The position numbers were made by a program, and so were the translations under genes. Below are positions 43,944-55,344 of a stretch of DNA of 64,000 nt, piece after piece. Numbering within the stretch: the stretch's first letter is position 1; every line of letters begins with the position of its first letter. The DNA is from Branchiostoma floridae (Eukaryota; Chordata; Leptocardii; Amphioxiformes; Branchiostomatidae), in assembly GCF_000003815.2 (NCBI RefSeq), contig NC_049995.1:17642356-17706355 (forward strand), read 5' to 3'. The notes below the pieces were generated by a model, which ran no database searches, was not told where the DNA came from, and saw only the letters and a list, made by a program, of their open reading frames with translations.

Positions 43944-44600
43944 AAGGGCACAACCCACCGTACGTGCAAATACGTGCTGTCTACGTGCCAAAACGTGGGT
44001 AATCTTTTGTGATCCGTAAGTAGTAAGTATCGCCTCCGTACGAACTTGTAGGGAATACGACGGATTTTGGAGCACGCAGCCCTTAGCTTAAAGGCACAAC
44101 CCACCGTACGTGCAAATACGTGCTGTCGACGTGCCAAAACGTGGGCAATCTTTTGGGATCCGTAAGTGGTAAGTACCGCCTCCGTACGAACTCGTAGGGA
44201 ATCCGACGGATTTTGGAGCACGCAGCCCTTAGTTTAAGGGCACAACCCGCCGTATGTGCAATTTGTCCGTACGTTATTTTGGGGGAGGCCACGTCCGCCA
44301 CGTAATTCTGAAAACGTTCAGGCTGTACAGCTAGGGCAGGCGCCTCGCCCGTACTGGCACGTACGGGGGGCGAATCCTCAGCCCGATGCCGATGGCACAC
44401 AAAGTTTTGCTTGCACGTAAAGTTCTACCAAAAGCTCCTTGGTTCAACGGCGTGTCTGCGTGCTCCAAAATCTGTCGGATTCCCTCAGAGGTCGTACGGA
44501 GGCGGTACTCACCACTTACGGATCGCAGAAGATTGCCCACGTTTTGGCACGTAGACAGCACGTTGCACGTACGGCGGGTTGTACCCTTAGCTTTACCTGT
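43944..44600. mobile_element. Cluster of GC-rich MITEs (AAGGGCACAACCCGCCGTACG family)
   Basis: 44,235-44,590 is a full copy: it begins TAAGGGCACAACCCGCCGTA and ends TACGGCGGGTTGTACCCTTA. Two half-copies precede it in tandem (43,945-44,093 and 44,094-44,234), each beginning AAGGCACAACCCACCGTACG-like and containing GTACGTGCAAATACGTGCTG. Related to 34,985-36,190. Confidence 0.75.
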
Positions 44601-45404
44601 GTGGACCAAGTACTTATCTCTTAATACAGGTGGCGGGACTGCATGGGGCAACAGTTGTGTAACAAAGTAGCTAAGGGATGTCTTAATAACCAGTGGTTGT
44701 CGTGGCAGGTTTACGTGTAGTTATAGATATCTTATTATGTATGTACTATGTATCTATTTTCATTACAAATATTGAGTGTGGCCCCTTGAAATTGATTGAC
44801 TTCAATGCAAGGGAGCCCTTATACACAAACACAACAAATCAAGATACAAGAAACCCATTACTAAGATAGGGTTGTTATAGACGTATAATTTATGTTTTGT
44901 GATTTTGTAATCTGTATCGATATAGTCCATATAACCGCCCTTCGGCGTTACACACCAGCTTTAAGATAACATCAACTCTCATAATCCCTCCGGTCCGGGC
45001 GCTATATACTATGTACCGCCACATAAAAAAAAATTGTTACATAGGCCTTCTCAAGATTGTCTTGCACACCTAAATACCTAAATACTCAGGTTTACTGAAG
45101 CTACATTATATTGGCACATATCCTTAAATTACTTAGAATTATTAGACTAGATATAGAAGAGTTCTTTTACACAACCAATTTTTACTCAATTTGCTTACGT
45201 TTCTATGTCTCTCCAACACCTTCCTCAAAGCTTCTGACTGGAGTTCTGCTTCTCGCCGCTATATGTAGCCGATGTAGGTGGCGCTTTTGCAACGAGAACA
45301 CAATCCAAAACTTGGCTCAGTTTGTATCCCATGTCAGTTGGGATTTGTGTCCTAGCATAACAATGTATATACGATATATATATATGATAAGTATTTAATT
45401 CCAG
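44601..45404. other. Intergenic, with a minus-strand LINE-tail scrap
   Basis: About 44,917-44,965 (CTGTATCGATATAGTCCATA, then AACCGCCCTTCGGCGTTACA) matches the inverse of the LINE tail at 45,650-46,148. Nothing else was recognised. Confidence 0.45.
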
Positions 45405-45640
45405 CTCAAAAAAGAACAAGAAACAGTCATGCCTTCAAATACCAGAGTTACCAACCTAGGATTGATGTGTTCAAAAATTCGTACTTTCCCAGAATTATTG
45501 TAGAGTGGAACTTATTATCACCAAGTACAGTAGGGGCATCTTCTCCTGGTAGTTTTAAAGAACACTTGCAGATAGGTGTGCAAAAGCTAGATGTGACGGG
45601 TCGTTTGGTGTAATATAACCAGCTGCTGCCGCGCCGCGTG
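45405..45640 (+). mobile_element. CR1-like LINE 3' fragment
   Basis: The plus-strand frame reads SYQPRIDVFKNSYFPRIIVE then WNLLSP, the terminal part of a reverse transcriptase protein, and ends at a stop near 45,613. It is followed by the family's untranslated end. Confidence 0.75.
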
Positions 45641-45649
45641 CCTGCGAAG

Positions 45650-46148
45650 CAGTTGTGTTACGCCGAACGGCGGTTTTACCGGCTATATAGATACAGATAC
45701 AGAAGCTGGTGTGTTACGCGGAAGGGCGGTTATACCGGCTATATAGATACAGATACAGAAGCTGGTGTGTTACGCTGAAGGGTGGTTATACCGGCTATAT
45801 AGATACAGATACAGAAGCTGGTGTTTTACGCCGAAGGGCGGTTATACCGGCTATATAGATACAGATACAGAAGCTGGTGTTTTACGCCGAAGGGCGGTTA
45901 TACCGGCTATATAGATACAGATACAGAAGCTGGTGTTTTACGCCGAAGGGCGGTTATACCGGCTATATAGATACAGATACAGAAGCTGGTGTTTTACGCC
46001 GAAGGGCGGTTATACCGGCTATATAGATACAGATACAGAAGCTGGTGTTTTACGCCGAAGGGCGGTTATATCGGCTATATAGATACAGATACAGAAGCTG
46101 GTGTTTTACGCCGAAGGGCGGTTATACCGGCTATATAGATACAGATAC
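45650..46148 (+). repeat. 56-bp tandem repeat of a LINE 3' tail
   Basis: Nine copies with GGCTATATAGATACAGATAC at 45,681 and then every 56 bp to 46,129. Each copy includes GTTTTACGCCGAAGGGCGGT. The unit is the 3' end of the preceding LINE, and single copies of it end other LINE fragments in this window. Confidence 0.9.
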
Positions 46149-46412
46149 GTTTATTGCAAGTTCATGCCCGAGGGCTAATTGCAGGTACAAACAACATGTA
46201 TAAGGAAAGTACAAAGGTGCTAAGAACTACATTCTATGACTATGTTGTGCTACTTAAGTGTACATTATGCTAGTTTTGTTGGTTTTGGCTAACAAAGGTC
46301 TAGCATAACAAAGTACCGCTCTGTTTATCCACCCTTACCAGCTCTGACCTGTTACATAATGTAACCCAACACCACAGGGTGTCTGCTACATTACTAGTAA
46401 CCATGGTGACAG

Positions 46413-46617
46413 CTAGTCTCTACCAGACTCCGGATCGCTGGAAAATCGTAGAAATGGAACAAATAGAGAGGAATATAACCGGCCAGGGAACACTTCCGAA
46501 CAGCTCGCGACGATCGCGTGCTGTTCCCTGGCCGGTTATATTCCTCTGGCCGGCTTACTCCTCTATTTGTTCCATTTCTACGATTTTTGCAGCGATCCGG
46601 AGTCTGGTAGAGACTAG
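46413..46617. mobile_element. 205-bp near-perfect fold-back element
   Basis: Arms of about 90 bp begin CTAGTCTCTACCAGACTCCG and end with the exact inverse. GTGACAG flanks both sides (46,406-46,412 and 46,618-46,624). A diverged relative lies at 42,000-42,175. Confidence 0.85.
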
Positions 46618-46624
46618 GTGACAG

Positions 46625-47082
46625 CCGTCTTGACCAGGTCATTGACCTTATATTATTTGTTTGAATCATTAGAAGAAGACGAATTCTACCAAAACAACTA
46701 ATTTGTTTCACTTCCATAATGAAAAAAAAAAAATTGCTTCACGTATGTTATAGCGGGTAAGCGTGATCGTGAAAATTTCTGTTTTGAATCGCCCACAAAT
46801 TATAACCGGCTTTGGTTTGGTGTAGTGATTTGATACAGATCCCCATTAGTGACTGATATGATACGCTTTTGTATCATGAAATTGTTATTGTGACCCCTCT
46901 GAACTTTAAGAGTGTAAAAGTGCGGATGAGACTAAGCCAAGACCTTTTCGATGTGACCGGAAAAAGCGTTACACAAGGACAGAGTAGAAAGCTCAAATCG
47001 CCGGACTAAATGTCACAGCAAAAAAGCATAACAAGATTCAAGTAGTGGAGATTCATCGCCATCTTTCTTAGTTATGCTTTTT
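46625..47082. other. No feature recognised
   Basis: Intergenic sequence without a supported feature. Confidence 0.4.
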
Positions 47083-47198
47083 ACACACACACACACACAC
47101 ACATACACACACACGCATACACATACACACGCGGCGGAAAAAGACACACACACACAGACACACATACACACACACACACGCGCACGCACATGCACACA

Positions 47199-47248
<50 letters not shown>

Positions 47249-47447
47249 CAAACACACATACACATACACACGCGCATATACACGCACACACACGCGCGAG
47301 CGCACACACACACACACACACATACAAATACACGCGCGCACACACACACACGTGCGCGCACACATACACACGTGCGCAGACACACGTGCGCGCGCGCACA
47401 CACACAACTCACTCACTCACGCACACATAGCCACACACAAGCACACA
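47083..47447. repeat. Long (CA)n microsatellite
   Basis: About 365 bp of CA repeats with CACGCG and CATA interruptions. Cys/Val- or His/Thr-rich frames in all registers are artefacts. Confidence 0.95.
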
Positions 47448-47706
47448 TGAATTTTATCCTTGTATGCCTTTGTGTTGTAATAGAGATTACCAATTTGTAC
47501 TATGATTACAACCAACACAAATGCGAACCAATGAGCGCACACACACACAAGAAAACACATTCTCCACTGTATGCTTGACAAAATCTATAAAGTCTACAAA
47601 CACTAATGACCATTTCCTGACAAATCAGGTCAATCCCATCACTAAAACGAGTGGATAATCTTCTATCTATCATCAGCCACGTCTGGGGACACCTGCACAC
47701 GTCACG

Positions 47707-47719
47707 GTTACCTAGCAAC
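47707..47719. promoter_or_regulatory. RFX X-box-like palindrome
   Basis: GTTACCTAGCAAC fits the RFX consensus GTNRCC(N0-3)RGYAAC. It stands in a CpG-containing stretch (47,690-47,830) that could be a promoter, but no adjoining exon was recognised. Confidence 0.3.
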
Positions 47720-47829
47720 GGTCAGTAGGGACTTCGCGTCCATGCGGATGACATTCCGCTGACGTATTTTCGCCGGAAGGTCAGCTTTTGACAGAAGGAC
47801 ACGTCGTGAGATGAGATTTCTGCAGAACG

Positions 47830-48339
47830 AAGGGTCACTGATAATTCATAGCGATTCAAATCTATAAGGTTAATGACCCGTGTTTTTTTTTTCTCTTAGA
47901 AAAGTAAGATGGCAAAATTTTTAAAATAAGCCCAACACACTCATCGAAAATAATTAGACTGCTTCCGTCAGGTGTGCTCGGTAGAGTAAGTCAATATGGT
48001 CTTAAGATGTACGAAAAGAAAGTACGAGTATTAAGTTAAAGGACTTTGAACTCATTGAGTACAAGTGTTGGAAAAGTTCAAAATTTTCTATTACCTATTT
48101 TTTCTTGTTTTAAACCTAATAGCTTCACAGTCTTTATCTTCGTTAAAACAGCGGTATTGTTTTTGTCTTCTTTCTCTATTTGCTTTGATGTGTGCATGTT
48201 TGCTAAAGCTGGCCTAGGTCAAAATTATGGCCGGCCGTGTGGCATGCACACGAAAATGCACAATCATCAACTTTGAGTACGTTTTCGCTGATTGCAAGCT
48301 GAACAGGTGGCGTCTTAATCTTCGCTTTGTCGACGTTAA
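47830..48339. other. No feature recognised
   Basis: AT-rich intergenic sequence; short frames only. Confidence 0.4.
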
Positions 48340-48485
48340 GGTTGTATCTCACTGCACTTGGGGCGCCGGTGCGGCACTGCGGGGTTCGAAGATCACTCAA
48401 CGAATTTCAGACATAAAGAAACAAGTTTTCTTACGTTTTGTGTATTTTGTTGTCTTCTAATTCAAACTTCTACGTATGACTTAGA
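48340..48485. mobile_element. Truncated MITE of the 40,340 family
   Basis: AAGGTTGTATCTCACTGCAC, CGGTGCGGCACTGCGGGGTT and the core TTACGTTTTGTGTATTTTGT are present. The right inverted end is missing, replaced by a (TAGA)n and (TA)n tract at 48,494-48,590. Confidence 0.75.
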
Positions 48486-48493
48486 GGACTTAA

Positions 48494-48546
48494 CTAGATA
48501 GATAGATAGACATAGATAGATAGATATAGATAGATAGATATACTCG

Positions 48547-48577
<31 letters not shown>

Positions 48578-48590
48578 ATACATACAATTT
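48494..48590. repeat. (TAGA)n/(TA)n microsatellite
   Basis: TAGATAGATAGA followed by alternating TA. Confidence 0.9.
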
Positions 48591-49048
48591 TCACAATTCT
48601 TTTCACAATTGCCAAAGTCGTCTTTTCACAGAATCCGTTTGTTCTCTTTATGAAACGCGACGATGCGACAGGATTGGACATTATTGAGGTCAGCGATGAC
48701 GTCATGACTAATTGACCACGAAGCCAGCCGCGCTCCGGCCTGACACAGGAGATTTGAAGGACGTGTTTCGCGTCTCCAGACAATTATGATCTTTTAGTTT
48801 CCAGGAAAATATCTAGGTCGAAATTTTCTCGGAAAGGAACTCAAATTCGAAGATTGAACATTCTCCGTGTGTGCTTTTTCAATACACAAATTCGACCCAA
48901 GCTTGCACCTATCTTTGCACCAGGTACGACTGAAACTGGAAATAATGTCGACAGCAACCAACGATTGATAGCGAAGCCGCGGACATCACATCTAGAACAA
49001 CCCCAGGTACGAACATCGTTTACTCAACATTTCATTATTATCACCATT
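48591..49048. other. No feature recognised
   Basis: Short open frame preceding the pyrimidine tract; no exon structure that I can support. Confidence 0.35.
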
Positions 49049-49622
49049 GTATCTCTCTCTCCTTCACTCACTCTCTCTCTATCTCTGTCTCTCTCTCTCC
49101 CTCTCTCTGTCTCTGCTCCACTCTCTCTCTCTTTCACTCTCCTCATCTCTCTCCTCCACTCTATCTCTCCTCCACTCTATCTCTACCTCTCTCTCTCTCC
49201 TCCACCCTCTCTCTCTGTCGCTCTCTCTCTCTCTCTCTGTCTCTTTCTCACTGTCTCTCCCTCTCTCTTTCCCCCTCTCTCCCTCTCCCTCCTCCTCCCC
49301 CTCTCCCTCTCTCTCCTCTCTCTCCCTCTCTCTCCTCCAATCTCTCCCTCTCTCTCCTGCACCCTCTCTCTCTGTCGCCCCCTCTCTCTGTGTGTGTCTC
49401 TTTCTCTCTGTCTCTCCCTCTCCCTCTCCCTCTCTCTCTTCCTCTCTCTCTGTCTCCCTCTCTCTATCTCTCTCTCTCCCTTCCTCTCTTTCTTTGTCTG
49501 TCTCCCTCTCCCTTCCTCTCTTTCTTTCTTTGTCTCTCCCTCTCTCCCTCCCTCTCTCTCTCTCTCTCTCCCTCTCCCTCTCTTTCTCTGTCCCTCCCCT
49601 TTCTCTCCCTTTCTCTCTTTCA
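49049..49622. repeat. About 570-bp (CT)n homopyrimidine tract
   Basis: Almost pure C/T on the plus strand with rare G or A. Long Ser/Leu/Pro-rich frames (and Arg/Glu-rich antisense frames) are by-products. Confidence 0.95.
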
Positions 49623-50132
49623 TCATATATGATTCACTGGAATTATATTATATTAATCATTTATAGAAATTAGCTTCATTTGGTAAGCTGGTATTTTAGA
49701 ACTTTCGTTTCATATACTCGTATCTATGGGTTCCCTATTCTATGAATTTCCATTCCATCTATTTCCTATGAATGGAGCTTGTGTGTTCAACACATGGGGC
49801 AGGTCATTTCATGATTTTTCGTGTCTAATGTTGATTACACTGCCCCTTCTATGATCAAGAGAGAAAAGAGCTCTGAAAAGAAGCTACCATATTCTATCCA
49901 AATATCTACACGTTTACAGACAAAATGAAAACTACTCTCCTTTTAACGTCGCAAAACCCACACATGACAGAAAAAGTGGGATCTTTCGTCTTCCACTGTC
50001 TCAGAAAAAGAAGTCGAGATCAAGTTAGACTACAGTAGTCGCTTACTACATTTTGTATACTGTTTACCATTATTTGAATGTCATTTTTTGTCACTTGCAA
50101 TTAGCCTTTGGGCAAGAATTTTCAAAAAAACT
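49623..50132. other. No feature recognised
   Basis: AT-rich sequence. Faint LINE-tail similarity near 49,960-50,120 (TCGTCTTCCACTGTCTCAGA, AATTAGCCTTTGGGCAAGAA). Confidence 0.35.
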
Positions 50133-50134
50133 TA

Positions 50135-50712
50135 CGAGGGGCGTGCAATAAGTAATGGTCCTGACCCACTTCCAGTTGTCTGATCTAAATGAAATTTTGT
50201 ATGTGTAATAATTCATATCTCTATGGGTTATGTTGCAAAAGACAGCTCTGAACTAATTGTGGTTTCTGATTTACTGGTGTTTGAACTTAGTCAGGTGCGA
50301 AATGGACCAGGTGTGAAATGGAACCAGTTGAGTGTCGCGCAGTGATCCGGTTTTTGTATTTGAAAGGACGCACATCAAAGAAGACTTTTGATGAAATAAA
50401 TGAAACTTATGGTGATGATGCCCCATCATATGACCTTGTAAAACACTGGCATTCTGAATTCAAACATGGCCGGAAGTCTGTGGAAACAGCTCCCAGACCT
50501 GGTCGTCCCTCTTGTGCCATTGATGAGGCATCAGTTGGAGGACCAACCTGGGGTGTCCTACAAAATCGGTGTCCAGAGCTGCATCAAACGATGGAAGAAA
50601 TGCATAACTCTGGGTGATTCCTATGAAGAGAAAGACTAATAACTGTGCCAAGTTTCATTAATCTCCTGCTATGGGAAATGGGTCAGGACCATTACTAATT
50701 GCACGCCCCTCG
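50135..50712 (+). mobile_element. Internally deleted mariner element
   Basis: Inverted ends CGAGGGGCGTGCAATAAGTA and the inverse, inserted at TA (50,133 and 50,713). The frame from 50,318 keeps the N-terminal helix-turn-helix DNA-binding region of a mariner transposase (VIRFLYLKGRTSKKTFDEIN, WHSEFKHGRKSVETAPRPGR) and then jumps, with a frameshift, to the protein's far C-terminal end (CIKRWKKCITLGDSYEEKD). The catalytic DD(34)D region is missing. A second copy starts at 63,689. Confidence 0.9.
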
Positions 50713-50734
50713 TATGTAACTAATTAGCCATTCC

Positions 50735-50985
50735 GCATCGTGAGATCGGCAGCGTGTTTGGCTTAGGACCTACAAGTGGAGGTCCTTGCTTCGAATCCTG
50801 CCGTGGCGCCGATCTTGTGCCCTTGGGAAAGGCACTTTACACGGCTATCCTCACTTCACTCAGGTAACAATGAGCATCTAGCTTCGGTTACCTAGCCATA
50901 CCTATCCGTCCCTCGGTCAGAACGTTAAATGGAGGTCGACGCTAAAATGTGCGTGGCACTACGCACGTTAAAGATTTATTATACA
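50735..50985 (+). mobile_element. tRNA-derived SINE
   Basis: Starts near GATCGGCAGCGTGTTTGGCT, has a GCTTCGAATCCTGCC B-box-like motif, then GATCTTGTGCCCTTGGGAAA and CTTTACACGG shared with the copy at 24,641-25,056. Confidence 0.75.
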
Positions 50986-51654
50986 GCATTAATCAAAGAC
51001 TGAAAATTAAATTAAAGTAACAAACTTTTCCTTTAAATCTTCAAAATTTTCCCATTCCTTTTATCACCTTACCGACCAACAAAAACCAATCTTCTTGCTT
51101 AAGTCGTCCAACCCCTTTACATATAAAAATGTTGAACAATTCATCTCCTACTGTATACGGAAAAGAAGTCAAACCCATCAAATAGCTTAAGTAGAAATAG
51201 ATTTAGATTAGTCGTTACTCCCTTTTGATTTATCTATGAAAATCATTTTCCTTCTTTGTTTAGTATGATTATGTATACCACCACTGCTTTACTTTGTATA
51301 CAATTAGCACTCGGGCATAAACTTGCAATAAAGATAAAGATTATTCATTTATTCAAAAATTAATCAAAGACTAAAAACAGTGATGTTTCTGCTTGCACTC
51401 AAAAAGTGAACACAAACCATTTTATACATTTCGTACTACTGCTTGTAAAGATGTGCGGCCCAGGGGCTCTATAAACGGAGATAGGCACCGTCATATACAC
51501 CTAGAGGTTAAAGAAGGATCATAAGGATTAGTTATCAGTCCATCCACCCTAGCGACAGCCGGAGAGTCCATGACGTCATCAGGTGTGTCGCAGGTGGCAG
51601 TGTTCAGGTAATGACTTATTTACTGTTAGCCTTAATGTGTGCTGGGGGGGGGGG
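50986..51654. other. Intergenic, with a SINE tail scrap
   Basis: 51,441-51,512 (AAGATGTGCGGCCCAGGGGC, GGAGATAGGCACC) matches the 3' part of the SINE at 55,030-55,290. A poly(G) run lies at about 51,642-51,656. No gene was identified. Confidence 0.45.
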
Positions 51655-52255
51655 GGGTCAGTAATTCCTACTCCTTCCCTTAGAAATAGTATAATACAGC
51701 AGTATATTGCAGGTTTTGATTATTTGAAATCACTATAGATATTCCTTGACCGACAAGCACCAAATGATTACTTCTGGCTTGACGATATGCTAAGGTAAGT
51801 GAACACTAATTATCACTCCTTCCGTTAGAAATAGTATAATACAAATATTATAATACAACAGTATTTGGCAGGTTTGGGCCATTTTAAGTTGCATTTTCGT
51901 TGACCGACAGAGCGCCAAATGACTACTTCTGGCTTGACGTTACGCTAAGGTGAGTGAACACTAATTGTCACTCCTTCCGTTAGAAATAGTATAATACAAA
52001 TATTATAATACAGCAGTATTTGGCAGGTTTGGGCCATTTTAAGTTGCATTTTCGTTGACCGACAAAGCACCCAAATGATTCTGTCTAGCATGAAGATACG
52101 CTAAGGTGGGTGATCACTTATTGCCACTTCTTCCGTCAGAAATAGTATGATAGAGAAGTTTTTGCAGATTTTACCCTTTTTAAATGGATGTACAATGACT
52201 GATTAAGCATAAGATGATTCCATCTAGCTTGACGGTACCCTAAGGTGGGTTATCA
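51655..52255 (+). repeat. Four tandem copies of an about 150-bp unit
   Basis: TTAGAAATAGTATAAT-type starts at about 51,680, 51,825, 51,980 and 52,135. Each unit ends with a donor-like CTAAGGTRAGTGAAC or CTAAGGTGGGT. The first unit has an open stretch APNDYFWLDDMLR before GTAAGT, partly kept in the second. It may be another exon-edge duplication, but no gene could be assembled. Confidence 0.75.
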
Positions 52256-52261
52256 CTTAAG

Positions 52262-52709
52262 CCCCCTTCACACGAGAGCACGAATGAGCCGAAATGCCGT
52301 CGGAATAAAAATTAGTTTCTATTCCTGACTTCGTAGTGTATTCTAACATTCTTACTGCATTCCAGATATTCGTCCCCGTTCTTTTGGCTGGCTCGAAAGT
52401 TTTTGACATGTCAAAAACTGCCGAGGTGCACTCGAAGTGGAGAAATATCGAATGGCATTCATTGTGGATTCTAAGTGTATTCTAACTATTCTAACTGCAG
52501 TCTGACCGCAGTTATCCGACATTCCAACATTATTCGAAACATTCTTATCTCATTCGATGGAGAATCGAAACGGCAAGCCATCTCCAATCCAGCCAGAATG
52601 TGGCCGACAGAATATCTCGAATGCAGTGATAATGTCTAGAATACACTACGAATTCACAGGAATAGAAAAGTATTTTCACTCTGACGGCATTCTTCTCGTG
52701 TGAAGGGGA
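52262..52709. mobile_element. Fold-back MITE with CCCCTTCACACGAGA ends
   Basis: About 90-bp inverted arms: CCCCCTTCACACGAGA, GTAGTGTATTCTA and CTGCATTC on the left, with their inverses and CTCGTGTGAAGGGG on the right. Confidence 0.85.
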
Positions 52710-53499
52710 TATAAGGCCCATGTGGAATACCCACTCGGAATGGCACCGAATGTGGCACGAATGTTGCAAATAGTTCATTCCGGCTGGTTCTGCTTGATTC
52801 CTGCTGATTCGATTTCAGTGTGAAGGCCCTGTTTATTATTGCTTCTCCTTTTTATGAAATATGATCGAGAGATGTGTTATTCATTCCGCTTTGAGGGCAT
52901 TTTATGAAGGAGTTGACCGGCATAACACGAAAGCTTCATCAACTGACAGCTACTTTGTATTTGTTACTATAGAAATCCGACCAGAATAAAGAGTTCAGAT
53001 ATCAACGTCGCAGGGAAAGGTTTCGTGGCTAAAAATGATTGATATTACTTTTGTTAAAATTCACCATACAAGTGGAAGGGGCAGGGGAGCAGGTGGTGAT
53101 ACCTTTGCTGGCCCTCACCCCGACATAAAAATACAATAGATACAGCAGACTAAGATTAATAAAAGACGACATAATCAATCGATCAGACTACCGAGCCCTT
53201 AAATCCTGGCAGGAGGCGCACTTACATGCAGTAGACCAGGTACAGAGGTTATCGGATACAAAGTGGCTTCTGAATCTCTCAACAGTAGATTTCACAAGTA
53301 GCTGTTTGAAAGACAATAAGCCGGACTGATGTAACGACACAGCTCTATGCTACGAACGGTGACATCAAGCAAATTACACCAATATTTCTTCCGCACATGT
53401 ATATGCAACAGACGTGAAGCGTTTAGCAATAAGGAAACTTCAAGACAATTTTTAAGTTCAAATTCTACTACTTTTATTGCTTTGAATTTTGCTCCTTCT
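52710..53499. other. No feature recognised
   Basis: Intergenic sequence. A stretch near 53,190-53,290 (CCGAGCCCTTAAATCCTGGC) may be a LINE scrap, not assignable. Confidence 0.35.
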
Positions 53500-53925
53500 A
53501 CGCACAAAAGACAGTGGTCGGTACGTATTAGTTTACGCTCGTACAAACGTTTGAAGTGCATTCGTTTGAAACAAGAAAGCGAATTGTATCAAAGCGTTCT
53601 AACGCGCGGAAAAGCCGTCACCTTCAAAGCAACCTTCTGTTTCTTTTGTTAAGGCAAGAAATGATTTTACAAACTTTTTCAAAGCTTAAAGGAAACCAGT
53701 ACAGGCACTTGCTCCGCACAAAAGACAGTTGTCTGTACTTATTGGTTGACAAACGTTTGAAGTGCATTCGTTTGAAACAAGAAAGCGAATTGTATCAAAG
53801 CGTTCTAACGCACGGGAAAGCCGTCACCTTCAAGGCAACCTTCTGTTTCTTTTGGTAAGGCAAGAAATGATTTTACAAACTTTAAGTCTTTGCTCAAAGC
53901 TTTAAGGAAATCGGCACAGCTACAG
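53500..53925. repeat. About 205-bp tandem duplication
   Basis: The segment GCACAAAAGACAGT through CGTTTGAAGTGCATTCGTTT to GGCAAGAAATGATTTTACAA occurs twice (about 53,500-53,675 and 53,708-53,880). Short frames are shared between copies but have no other sign of coding. Confidence 0.8.
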
Positions 53926-55029
53926 CGGGAAGATGACTTCGCCTGGCCTTCATAAGAGGCAAGTGGAGCTACTTTACAAGTATATTACACAGACTATGAT
54001 CAGGCAATGCACGAAGTTACGGCACCGTAGGATCTGCTTGGAGATTTTGACAAGGTTCCTGATTTTGCCGAAGCAAGTTTTCCACCTCGTGAGAATAGGA
54101 TAGGGGAGTGCATTGAGGATTTGGCCTAAGAAGTGTGTCTTTATCAAAAATGGCAGACTCAATTTGTAAACTTTACATTGTGCACAATAGACAGCAAATG
54201 ATAAACGTTGAAGACACTTTGTAAGATTTTAGCAGGTTTGTTGTTCTTACTTATATTCCTTCAGAGCACAAAAGAGAGTTTGTATTGAATTCGCTTCGAA
54301 TTCACCTTTCGGGCGACCGGATTTTGTCTAAGGCGCGTTTTGATTTAAAAGTGGCAGACGCCATTTAGAACTTCAAAGGCATCATTCACCCCGCTCTTGT
54401 ATCTGATTATCTTACACGAATAATCAAGTTTAGAACAAGTCTATTGAGGATGTGCGACCGAAAGTTCGAGGGGAGAATTTTTTTTTGTGTTGAATGACAG
54501 TTAAAAACGTCAATAGGGATTATACCAACACAGATGAGCTTTCATGCTAACCAAGAAATGTTTTAATCGAAAGGGACAGACACCATTTGTAAACTTCAGA
54601 GGCATTATTCAGGACATTCTTGTATCTGATTATCTTACACGAGTAATCAGGTTTAGAACACGGCTAGTGGGAGTAATGTAATATCGTACTAAAGGCGACA
54701 GAACAATCTAATAATTCCTAGCCTTTATGTACAGTGTTCTAAATAGATTTATGAATAATATATAATTGCCGAACATATCATATTTGACAGAAGTTTTAAT
54801 TCTATAAATGACACAAACAGAACAGAGTTCTGAATAGATTTGTGAATAAGATAAAGAAGATAACTTGATCATGTCTGACAGGCGTTTCAATGAAAGAACA
54901 CTTAATTTCATTATTATGTTTTCAGAAAAAAGACGTGACTGACCTTTGATTTATTTAGACCCAGTTTTGATCCGTGTACAACAAAGTTTATCTGCTCTAA
55001 TGTCCAGATGTGCGGTCCTTCACCCCCAC
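53926..55029. repeat. Intergenic with a small duplication
   Basis: CTTGTATCTGATTATCTTAC and the following AATCAAGTTTAGAAC-like sequence occur at about 54,399 and 54,626. Otherwise featureless. Confidence 0.5.
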
Positions 55030-55290
55030 CGGTGCAGTGGCGAGTGGGTAGAGTGTTCGCCTTGCATTCGGTAGGTCGTGAGTTCCATCCCCGGCCATAC
55101 CAAAGACACTAAAAATGGTACATACTGCTTTCTCTGCTTAGCACTCAGCACTAATGAGGAAGAGCATGGAAGTTAAACACACATCACTACCAGCCCCCTG
55201 CTGTAGTGACTTGCACAAATGTGTGGCCCAAGGGCTTCAAAAAGGAGATGGGCGCCACCCTACGCATCTTAGATGCATGGGAAAACCTTA
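55030..55290 (+). mobile_element. tRNA-derived SINE, second family
   Basis: GTGGCGAGTGGGTAGAGTG (A-box-like) and GGTCGTGAGTTCCATCCCCG (B-box-like) lie about 35 bp apart. They are followed by a SINE body ending GTGTGGCCCAAGGGCTTCAA. It differs from the SINE at 24,641. Confidence 0.75.
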
Positions 55291-55344
55291 ACTTTTTTTA
55301 AACTTCACCCCCAGCTCTTTCAGAAAGGAAAGCTGAACCCAATA

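Noticed and set aside
47013..47450. Frames rich in Cys-Val or His-Thr
   Set aside because: They exist in all registers of a (CA)n microsatellite.
48854..49673. 270-residue Ser/Leu/Pro-rich frame and Arg/Glu-rich antisense frame
   Set aside because: Product of the homopyrimidine tract, with no start context, splice sites or domain.
53347..53858. Two related 100-residue frames
   Set aside because: They arise from a tandem duplication, lack conserved domains and end differently.
55031..55100. Possible tRNA gene
   Set aside because: A- and B-box-like words are present, but the cloverleaf is incomplete and a SINE body follows.
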